Shown here in pieces: positions 1-4,919 of a stretch of DNA of 6,148 nt (the stretch's first letter is position 1; the number at the start of each line of letters is the position of its first letter). The stretch covers positions 1 to 6,148 of the forward strand of contig WTHO01000235.1 in the NCBI GenBank assembly GCA_011523115.1, written 5' to 3'. This stretch comes from Halieaceae bacterium. Lineage in GTDB: Bacteria > Pseudomonadota > Gammaproteobacteria > Pseudomonadales > Halieaceae. Position numbers and translations under genes: made by a program. The notes beneath the pieces were generated by a model. That model saw only the letters and a list, made by a program, of their open reading frames with translations. It was not told the origin of the DNA and made no database searches.

Positions 1-20
1 AAAAATAGGAACACATCATT

Positions 21-329
21 ATGTCTCTGATAGTCAAAACCACGTATCGGGTGCGAGAAGCTGATAAGGCGTCTTTTTTGGCGGATTTTTCTGTCGTCGC
101 CCAAGCCACGATGGCAGCACCGGCCTGCGACTGGATATATGTGGCCGAGGACTTGGAAGAAAACACGGTGGTGGCCATGTCTTATTGGCAGTCTGAAGCG
201 GGTTTTGACGACCATCTGAGATGGCGTATCGGCACCAGCCGCTGGACCGAGATGGAGCAAAAATACCTGACAGCGGAACCTGAATTCAGCCTGATGCCGG
301 TGATGTTTAGATTCCGCGACACGGCGTGA
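21..329 (+). CDS. Small ABM-like (dimeric alpha/beta barrel) protein, function unknown
   Basis: Encodes 102 residues. The ATG at 21 is preceded by AGGA at 7-10. No signal peptide or membrane segment is visible, so it is probably cytoplasmic. The pattern is a beta strand at residues 2-9, a helix at about 14-31, strands around 37-43 and 48-55, then the helix SEAGFDDHLRWR (58-69) and a C-terminal strand. This resembles the antibiotic-biosynthesis-monooxygenase (ABM) fold, whose members often read 'W.s..a...H' at this place (here W56, H65). The ABM fold covers monooxygenases, heme-degrading enzymes and many proteins of unknown activity, and no residue here points to one substrate. It converges with the potassium-channel gene and shows no link to the flagellar genes downstream. 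The fold call is moderately sure; the function is unassigned. Confidence 0.7.
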   Translation: MSLIVKTTYRVREADKASFLADFSVVAQATMAAPACDWIYVAEDLEENTVVAMSYWQSEAGFDDHLRWRIGTSRWTEMEQKYLTAEPEFSLMPVMFRFRDTA

Positions 330-342
330 GCGCCTGAGCGCC
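323..342. repeat. Tandem 8-bp repeat and short hairpin between convergent genes
   Basis: TGAGCGCC occurs twice in tandem (327-334 and 335-342). GGCG at 323-326 can pair with either CGCC copy, forming a small stem around the stop codon of the first gene. There is no T-run, so it is not a convincing intrinsic terminator, although it sits where a bidirectional one would be expected. It may be chance in GC-rich sequence. Confidence 0.3.
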
Positions 343-359
343 CGCCACAGTCTGTAGCA

Positions 360-1277
360 CTAGGTACTGCTGCGTTTCGACTCGATCAAATGATGCGCCA
401 ACTCTTCCGCCTGGGTCTTCGATAGGCCCATACGCTCCCTGAGCTCTTCGATTTCCTCGGCCTCCTCGCTGGAAATGATGCCGTCGTCCAGCGCCTCCCT
501 CAGCTTGTGCTCAAACTCGGCGTACTGTTTGGACATTTGCTTGGAGAAGCCGGCACCGACGATGCCAGTCAGCAGTGCCACTGTGCACACGCCCATGATG
601 GCGGTGAGGGCGCCGATCAACTTGCCCTCTGCCGTGATCGGCGATACGTCGCCGTAACCGACTGTTGTCAGCGTCACGATGGACCACCACATCGTCTGTG
701 GGATGGATGGGAACGCATCGGGCTGTGCATCGTGCTCCGCAACATAAATCAGAGAGCTCGACAGGAATAGCGCGACCACCATCAAGTAGAGTGCGGCAAC
801 AAATGCCTGACGTTCCGAATAAATGGCGGAGACCAGATCCTCCAAGGCGGTGGTGTAATGACTCAGCTTAAGCAGTCGCGCGAGTCGCATGACCCTCAGC
901 AGTCGCAAGTCTGCCCCCACCCAGATGAACTGCAACAATGTGGGCAGTATCGCTATCAGGTCTATGAGCCCCGTAAAGCTGAAGATGTAACCCAAACGCT
1001 TGCGCAGCGGCGTTGAACCCTTGAGGTCCTCGTTATCCGGCGCCGTCCAGATGCGCAAGATATACTCAATGGAAAAAAAGACCACCGAGATGAATTCGAA
1101 GATTAGTAACTCGAATGACCAGACTTCCCTGATGGACGCGACTGATTCGAGCGTGATGGCGACGAGGTTGAGCGAGATCAGTAAAAACAGAAAGGTGTTG
1201 AGTCTTCGCGCCGCCTTTTTGTGTTGAGAAGATCTTTCGAAGAGTGAGCCAATATAACGCCGGGTAGTCACAGTCAT
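360..1277 (-). CDS. Voltage-gated potassium channel (6-TM Kv type)
   Basis: With the start at 1277 the protein has 305 residues. Helices: S1 about 27-47, S2 54-77, S3 97-116, S4 122-140, S5 156-181, S6 217-245. S4 carries basic residues at every third position (R125, R128, R131, R134, K137), the mark of a voltage sensor. The pore helix is followed by the K+ selectivity filter TVGYGD (205-210). The C-terminus (250-300) is acidic and helical, probably a coiled-coil or tetramerising segment; no RCK/TrkA_N domain is present. The expected product is an inner-membrane tetramer passing K+ in response to membrane potential. The frame opens earlier, with a GTG at 1409 and an ATG at 1397 that has GGGTGG about 8 nt upstream. 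I chose the ATG at 1277 because a short polar N-terminus before S1 is usual, but its AAGGA lies too close to the codon. The start is uncertain; the family is not. Confidence 0.93.
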   Translation of the reverse strand: MTVTTRRYIGSLFERSSQHKKAARRLNTFLFLLISLNLVAITLESVASIREVWSFELLIFEFISVVFFSIEYILRIWTAPDNEDLKGSTPLRKRLGYIFSFTGLIDLIAILPTLLQFIWVGADLRLLRVMRLARLLKLSHYTTALEDLVSAIYSERQAFVAALYLMVVALFLSSSLIYVAEHDAQPDAFPSIPQTMWWSIVTLTTVGYGDVSPITAEGKLIGALTAIMGVCTVALLTGIVGAGFSKQMSKQYAEFEHKLREALDDGIISSEEAEEIEELRERMGLSKTQAEELAHHLIESKRSST

Positions 1278-1479
1278 ATCCTTGTTACGATCGGCCACCG
1301 CCCCAGCAGTTGCCGCTTTTTTGTCCTTGGAGTATGTTGCCAGCAAGCCTCGATGAACGTAAGTGCAAAAAGAGACATGTCTGCACACCGCCGGCATGCT
1401 ATCAGCCACCCAAATGAGCCCGCCTGTCTGAGTGTGTTGCGCCGCGGGGTAATCTGGGCAAAGAGGGACGAGTAGTCAA
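1278..1479. other. Divergent intergenic region
   Basis: This gap separates the leftward channel gene from the rightward flagellar-side genes, so it should hold promoters for both. The part from 1278 to 1409 may instead be coding if the channel starts upstream. I see no convincing sigma-70 or sigma-54 promoter on either strand. The one clear element is GAGGGA at 1463-1468, a ribosome-binding site 11 nt before the ATG at 1480. Confidence 0.4.
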
Positions 1480-1815
1480 ATGAAACTGAAATTCATCGCA
1501 CCCTTAACGCTCTTGTTTTGCTGCCCGGTTGTTTTTTCCGAGCCGCTTGCCAGTGCTTCTTATAAGGACGTCTGTGAGCAGATGGATGAGCAAGGCATCT
1601 CCAGCCGAACGCAGTCGGATCCCAGCTCGCAACAGTTGGTCGACAATGCGGTGGTTGTGGTTGGCGCCGGGAACACAAGCCGCCGCAAGCAAAATCAATC
1701 TGTCTCCAATTCCGATATCGTCGTGGGCGCGAGCATGACCCAGATCAACACCGTGAACAGCACCTCTAATCCGGCCGGCGGCACCTCGGCCCGGTCTGCC
1801 GATCCCTGTAGATGA
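1480..1815 (+). CDS. Small exported protein with an internal repeat, function unknown
   Basis: Encodes 111 residues. The N-terminus is a signal peptide: K2 and K4, a hydrophobic stretch at about 5-19, and possible cleavage after S20 or after ASA at 24-26. The cysteines at 14 and 15 do not sit in a proper lipobox, so it is probably not a lipoprotein. The mature part is rich in Ser, Asn, Thr and Gln and contains an imperfect duplication: V54-T66 aligns with V75-T87 (V.N..[VI]VVGA..T, spacing 21). SVSN at 74-77 and STSN at 94-97 extend the pattern. C32 and C110 could form a disulfide. I do not recognise the family. The gene ends 21 bp before the FleQ-like regulator, in the same direction and frame, so the two are probably co-transcribed. 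The ATG is supported by GAGGGA at 1463-1468. Periplasmic or secreted location is inferred. Confidence 0.7.
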   Translation: MKLKFIAPLTLLFCCPVVFSEPLASASYKDVCEQMDEQGISSRTQSDPSSQQLVDNAVVVVGAGNTSRRKQNQSVSNSDIVVGASMTQINTVNSTSNPAGGTSARSADPCR

Positions 1816-1836
1816 GACACTGGCGCTGATCCACTG

Positions 1837-2940
1837 ATGGCCACGCAACAAAGCTTGATAGGAACCAGCGCCGTCACGCGGGAGTTGCTGGCGCACCTGG
1901 AACGGGTGGCGCCCACCGACGCGCCGGTACTGGTGCGCGGTCCGACGGGTGTCGGTAAAGAGCTGGTGGCGCGCGAGATTCATCGGTTATCCGGCCGAGA
2001 CCCCAAGGGTGACTTTGTCGCGGTGAACTGCAGTGCCATTCCCAACGAGCTGTTGGAGAGTGAAATATTCGGTCACGAAAAGGGCGCTTTTTCCGGCGCG
2101 GTGAGTAGCTATCAGGGAAGGATGCGTCTAGCTGACGGCGGCTCGCTATTACTCGACGAGATCGGGGATATGCCTCCAGACCTGCAGGCAAAGCTGTTGC
2201 GAGTGGTGCAGGAGGGCGTGGTCACACCCGTCGGCTCCGGTAAGGAGATTCCTGTCGATGTGAGGATTATCTCAGCCACTCACAAGCCGCTGGAGTCCCT
2301 GATAGAAACAGGGCAATTTCGCGAGGACCTGTTTTTTCGATTGAACGTGATTCCCATTACGGTCGCTTCCCTGAGGGAGCGACCCGAGGAGATCGTAGAG
2401 CTCTTCGATCACTTCAGTACTGCGTATGCCCTGCAGGGCGACCCGATCAAGCTGAATGCGCGCTCAATGAGCTTGCTTCAGGCCTACCAGTGGCCGGGCA
2501 ATGTGCGGGAGTTGGAGAACTTCTGCCGTCGGTTATCCGCCTTGTACCCCGGGGAAAATATTAACCTTTACGAATTGCCTGCGGACTTCCTGCCGCCTCA
2601 GATGATGAGCCTGATGGGCGCAGAAGGCAGTGCAGGTTCTGCGCCGGCCTCAGCAGGCGCGTGGGATGCAGCCGCCCTGGCATTGGGTGAGGTCAGCGCG
2701 GCGGGCGAGGATGAAGATGGCCTCGCCAGAGTACTGGGCATCACCGCTGCTGAGGCGCCTGCGCATGTGGCCCTGAATGAGGCGTCCCTCAAGGATCGTG
2801 TTACTGATTTTGAGCGCCAGTTGATCGAAAAGGCACTCGCCGACGCCAATAGCAACATCTCGGAAGCTGCCCGGCTGCTGGGGGTGAAACGTACGACCCT
2901 GATTGAAAAAATGGGCAGGCTGAATATCGCAAAACGCTGA
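1837..2940 (+). CDS. FleQ/FlrA-like sigma-54-dependent activator lacking the N-terminal domain
   Basis: Encodes 367 residues: an AAA+ sigma-54-interaction domain starting almost at residue 1, an Ala/Gly/Glu-rich linker (about 262-315), and a Fis-type helix-turn-helix (about 326-363). Motifs: Walker A GPTGVGKE (35-42), sigma-54 contact loop GAFSGA (83-88), Walker [11 protein letters not shown] (104-113), sensor I region SATHK (146-150), arginine-finger segment [10 protein letters not shown] (161-170), sensor [10 protein letters not shown] (219-226). The FleQ/FlrA assignment rests on the recognition helix KRTTLIEKM (351-359) and on the YPG...ELP.DF segment after sensor II. FleQ of Pseudomonas is about 490 residues, the extra part being N-terminal. 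Here the in-frame TGA at 1813-1815 rules out a longer protein. The ribosome-binding site is weak. The expected role is ATP-driven opening of sigma-54 promoters for flagellar genes; the likely target is the promoter just downstream. The family is secure; orthology to FleQ is inferred. Confidence 0.88.
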   Translation: MATQQSLIGTSAVTRELLAHLERVAPTDAPVLVRGPTGVGKELVAREIHRLSGRDPKGDFVAVNCSAIPNELLESEIFGHEKGAFSGAVSSYQGRMRLADGGSLLLDEIGDMPPDLQAKLLRVVQEGVVTPVGSGKEIPVDVRIISATHKPLESLIETGQFREDLFFRLNVIPITVASLRERPEEIVELFDHFSTAYALQGDPIKLNARSMSLLQAYQWPGNVRELENFCRRLSALYPGENINLYELPADFLPPQMMSLMGAEGSAGSAPASAGAWDAAALALGEVSAAGEDEDGLARVLGITAAEAPAHVALNEASLKDRVTDFERQLIEKALADANSNISEAARLLGVKRTTLIEKMGRLNIAKR

Positions 2941-2949
2941 CGAATGTGT

Positions 2950-2963
2950 GTCAAAAAATTGAC
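2950..2963 (+). promoter_or_regulatory. Putative FleQ-type box 1
   Basis: GTCAAAAAATTGAC matches the Pseudomonas FleQ-binding consensus as I recall it (GTCANTAAATTGAC) at all but one defined position. It has the GTCA...TGAC dyad and is centred about 107 bp upstream of the predicted sigma-54 transcription start, a normal distance for an enhancer-type activator site. The gene just upstream encodes a regulator with a FleQ-like recognition helix. Confidence 0.6.
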
Positions 2964-2978
2964 GTTCCTGTCAATTTT
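2955..2978. repeat. Perfect 9-bp inverted repeat across the two FleQ-type boxes
   Basis: AAAATTGAC (2955-2963) and GTCAATTTT (2970-2978) are exact reverse complements separated by GTTCCT. An outer pair, TCAAAAA (2951-2957) and TTTTTGA (2984-2990), flanks them. As RNA this could fold into an AT-rich stem followed by T5 at 2984-2988, so a weak terminator for the upstream gene is possible. The stem has only two G-C pairs, so a protein-binding dyad is the better reading. Confidence 0.6.
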
Positions 2979-2983
2979 ATCGA
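2970..2983 (+). promoter_or_regulatory. Putative FleQ-type box 2 (half-site)
   Basis: GTCAATTT at 2970-2977 repeats one arm of the FleQ-type box; the other arm is degenerate. It starts exactly 20 bp after box 1, close to two helical turns, so both arms would lie on the same face of the DNA. This would suit cooperative binding of an oligomeric activator. Confidence 0.45.
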
Positions 2984-3037
2984 TTTTTGATCCCCTTTAA
3001 ATTTATAAGCCACTGACTTTATTGGTATTTTTTATGA

Positions 3038-3053
3038 TGGCCTCCTGCTTGCT
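3038..3053 (+). promoter_or_regulatory. Sigma-54 (-24/-12) promoter of the flrC-like/fliE/fliF operon
   Basis: TGGCCTCCTGCTTGCT fits the sigma-54 pattern TGGC-N7-TTGC-W, with the invariant GG (3039-3040) and GC (3051-3052) at the required spacing. Counting C3052 as -12 puts transcription start near 3064, giving a 23-nt leader before the GTG at 3087. The FleQ-type boxes lie 75-88 bp upstream, and the DNA between is AT-rich (about 2972-3036), which would favour looping. I saw no strong IHF consensus there. Confidence 0.82.
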
Positions 3054-3072
3054 GTGTAATCAGGCACGCAAT

Positions 3073-3079
3073 GGGGAAG
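3073..3079 (+). promoter_or_regulatory. Ribosome-binding site that fixes the GTG start at 3087
   Basis: GGGGAAG lies 7 nt before GTG 3087 and inside the short leader predicted from the sigma-54 promoter. The nearby ATG at 3071 is in another frame and has no ribosome-binding site, so GTG is the best start. Confidence 0.65.
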
Positions 3080-3086
3080 CGACGCG

Positions 3087-4562
3087 GTGTCCAAAGAGTC
3101 AGAGACAGTTCAATTGAATGTGCTTTCGGTGCGCGGGACCGGCTTCCCTGAGGAGTGCCTGCGCGGTAGCACATGGGATTCAATCGTTCAGCTGACGCAG
3201 GCACCCGAGGTATTTGCCGAGCGGGCTACTGACAGCATGGCCTCCTGCGTCGCGGTGGGGCCCGCATGGTCACATGAAGAGGCCTATTTGCTCCAGATCC
3301 TTGAGCACGCCCCGGAGTCTGCGGTCATTCTCATGCCCGCTGGCGATATCAAGTTGGCACACCTCATTGGTGTGAGGGGCTTTGACGCATTCGTGACTTA
3401 TGCGGATGACAGCGATTGGGTGGCGTTGGCTGAGACCGCGTTAGGCTATGCCGAAGCACCCGAGACCCCTTCCAAGCCTCGCTCTGGCGCTACTTCATCC
3501 TCCACACCGTCTGCGCCTTCTATTTCGTCGCGAGGACAGCGGAAGCAGGTGGTATTCAGTGACCCGGTAAGCAAAGCGATGTTGGCGTTGGTGCAGCGGG
3601 TCGCTCAGGTGGATGTGACTGCGCTGCTGTCAGGCCCCTCTGGGGTGGGTAAAGAGGTAGTGGCGCAAATCCTACACAATGCTTCTGCCCGCGCGTCGGG
3701 CCCATTCATCGCACTGAACTGTTCCGCAATGCCTGAACATCTGGTGGAGAGTATTTTATTTGGTCACATGAAAGGCTCATTTACGGGTGCCATCAAAGAC
3801 CAGCCGGGTATTTTTGAGGAAGCGCACAACGGCACGCTGTTTCTCGATGAGGTAGGTGAGCTGCCATTGCACATTCAGCCCAAATTGCTGCGAGTGATTC
3901 AGGAGCGTAAAGCGGCGCGAATAGGCAGCACCCGTGAAGTGAACTTCGATGTTCGCCTGGTAGCGGCCACCAATCGGGATCTGGTTGAGTTGGTCAAGCG
4001 AGGCGAGTTTAGAGAAGACCTGCTCTACCGGCTCAACGCCTTTCATATCGGCATACCACCCTTGCGGGAGCGCCCCGAAGACATCCGGCAACTGGCGATC
4101 AGTTTTGCTGCCTCCGAGCAGATTGCGGGCATCGGGATGCAGATTGACGAAGCCGCGATTCAGCAGCTCCTGCAGCATCAGTGGCCCGGTAATGTGCGGG
4201 AGCTCGACAATGTGATTTGTCGCGCCAAGGTGCTCGCGATTCACAATGTGATTCAACCCGAGCACATTTATTTTGATGCGCTGGAGTTTTCGCCTTCTTC
4301 ACTTCCGGACGCGCCCGACGCATTCACGACTTCCGATATTGCGAAGCCACAGGGCCACGAGCATGTCATTCAATCCGATCAGGACTTGGTCTCAGCTAAA
4401 GAGCAGGCGGAATGGCAGCTGATTCAGGCGGCCTTGCAAGAAACCGACTCCAAAAAAGAGGCGGCAGAGCGTTTGGGCATCAGCCCGAGAACGTTACGAC
4501 ACAAATTACAAAAGCTGAAGGCGGCAGAAGCTGACAGCATGCAATCGATGGGTGCCTCATGA
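3087..4562 (+). CDS. FleR/FlrC-like sigma-54-dependent flagellar activator with degenerate receiver domain
   Basis: Encodes 491 residues with a GTG start. Residues 10-121 look like a worn receiver domain: VILMPAGD (80-87) fits strand 4 and GVRGFDAFV (95-103) fits the usual 'GA.dyl.KP' region, but the strand 3 segment CVAVGP (54-59) has no Asp and the Lys of the KP motif is missing. A Ser/Pro linker (122-150) leads to the AAA+ domain: Walker A GPSGVGKE (183-190), loop GSFTGA (230-235), Walker [11 protein letters not shown] (251-260), sensor I AATNR (293-297), [10 protein letters not shown] (308-317), WPGNVREL (366-373). The Fis-type helix-turn-helix (about 441-476) contains [12 protein letters not shown], typical of FleR, FlrC and FlbD. 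It activates late flagellar sigma-54 promoters in those systems. It lies behind a sigma-54 promoter and overlaps fliE by ATGA, so it is co-transcribed with basal-body genes. No kinase gene adjoins it. Family is very sure; regulation is inferred. Confidence 0.9.
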   Translation: MSKESETVQLNVLSVRGTGFPEECLRGSTWDSIVQLTQAPEVFAERATDSMASCVAVGPAWSHEEAYLLQILEHAPESAVILMPAGDIKLAHLIGVRGFDAFVTYADDSDWVALAETALGYAEAPETPSKPRSGATSSSTPSAPSISSRGQRKQVVFSDPVSKAMLALVQRVAQVDVTALLSGPSGVGKEVVAQILHNASARASGPFIALNCSAMPEHLVESILFGHMKGSFTGAIKDQPGIFEEAHNGTLFLDEVGELPLHIQPKLLRVIQERKAARIGSTREVNFDVRLVAATNRDLVELVKRGEFREDLLYRLNAFHIGIPPLRERPEDIRQLAISFAASEQIAGIGMQIDEAAIQQLLQHQWPGNVRELDNVICRAKVLAIHNVIQPEHIYFDALEFSPSSLPDAPDAFTTSDIAKPQGHEHVIQSDQDLVSAKEQAEWQLIQAALQETDSKKEAAERLGISPRTLRHKLQKLKAAEADSMQSMGAS

Positions 4563-4888
4563 TTGATAAAACCAATATGCAGGGCGTCATGAACGTCATT
4601 CGACAGGCCGAGATGGCCAATAGTCGTGCCGCTGATGCGTCGTTAGGTATCAGCAATGAACAGCAGCAGTCGCGTTTTGCCTCCGATCTGTTGGCAGCGA
4701 TCCGGTCGGTCAATGCGACGCAAATGCGCTCAGCCGAGACTAAAACAAGCTTCGAAGCGACAGAGGATGTCAGCGTGACTGATGTGCTGATTGATTCACA
4801 GCGTGCATCGGTGGCGTTCGAGGCGACGCTTCAGGTTCGCAACAAGGTCCTGAAGGCTTATCAAGATGTCATGAGTATGCCTGTCTGA
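4559..4888 (+). CDS. fliE: Flagellar hook-basal body protein FliE
   Basis: Encodes 109 residues, a normal FliE length. The C-terminal half carries the family signature: DVLIDSQRASVAFEATLQVRNKVLKAYQDVMSMPV reads across residues 75-109, with key elements ASVAFEA, QVRNK and AYQ.VM.MPV. The N-terminal part is polar and helical. FliE joins the MS ring (FliF) to the proximal rod and export gate; it has no signal peptide because it is exported by the flagellar type III apparatus. The start overlaps the flrC-like stop (ATGA at 4559-4562), suggesting translational coupling, and fliF follows after 31 bp, the standard fliE-fliF order. No separate sigma-54 promoter is visible just upstream, so the promoter at 3038-3053 probably serves it. 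Confidence 0.96.
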   Translation: MIDKTNMQGVMNVIRQAEMANSRAADASLGISNEQQQSRFASDLLAAIRSVNATQMRSAETKTSFEATEDVSVTDVLIDSQRASVAFEATLQVRNKVLKAYQDVMSMPV

Positions 4889-4900
4889 TATGTCAGGCAT
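4877..4900 (+). other. Hairpin around the fliE stop codon, upstream of the fliF ribosome-binding site
   Basis: ATGCCTG (4877-4883) and CAGGCAT (4894-4900) are perfect reverse complements with a 10-nt loop that contains the fliE TGA (4886-4888). There is no T-run, so it is not a terminator. It ends 4 nt before the fliF ribosome-binding site AAGGGG (4905-4910) and could affect fliF translation or mRNA stability; this is inference. Confidence 0.4.
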
Positions 4901-4919
4901 GGACAAGGGGTAACAGACG

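Noticed and set aside
1445..1460. Possible sigma-54 promoter upstream of the exported protein gene (GG and GC at 12-nt offset).
   Set aside because: Only the GG and GC dinucleotides fit; the flanking TGGCAC and TTGC contexts are absent, and this is expected by chance in GC-rich DNA.
1480..2940. The exported protein and FleQ-like regulator as one gene broken by TGA at 1813-1815, since they share a frame.
   Set aside because: The upstream part has its own ribosome-binding site, signal peptide and repeats, and nothing in it resembles a FleQ N-terminal domain. A shared frame has a one-in-three chance.
2955..2990. Intrinsic terminator after the FleQ-like gene (inverted repeat followed by T5).
   Set aside because: The stem is AT-rich with only two G-C pairs and the T-run is not adjacent to it; operator sites explain the symmetry better.
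3037..3248. ATGGCCTCCTGC occurs at 3037-3048 and again at 3237-3248, exactly 200 bp apart.
   Set aside because: The second copy lies in the flrC-like coding sequence and lacks the -12 GC at the right distance, so it is not a second promoter; the match stops after 12 bp and is probably chance.
3777..4265. Long minus-strand open frame (162 residues) inside the flrC-like gene.
   Set aside because: It mirrors the conserved AAA+ coding region, has no recognisable protein features, and is a shadow of the real gene.
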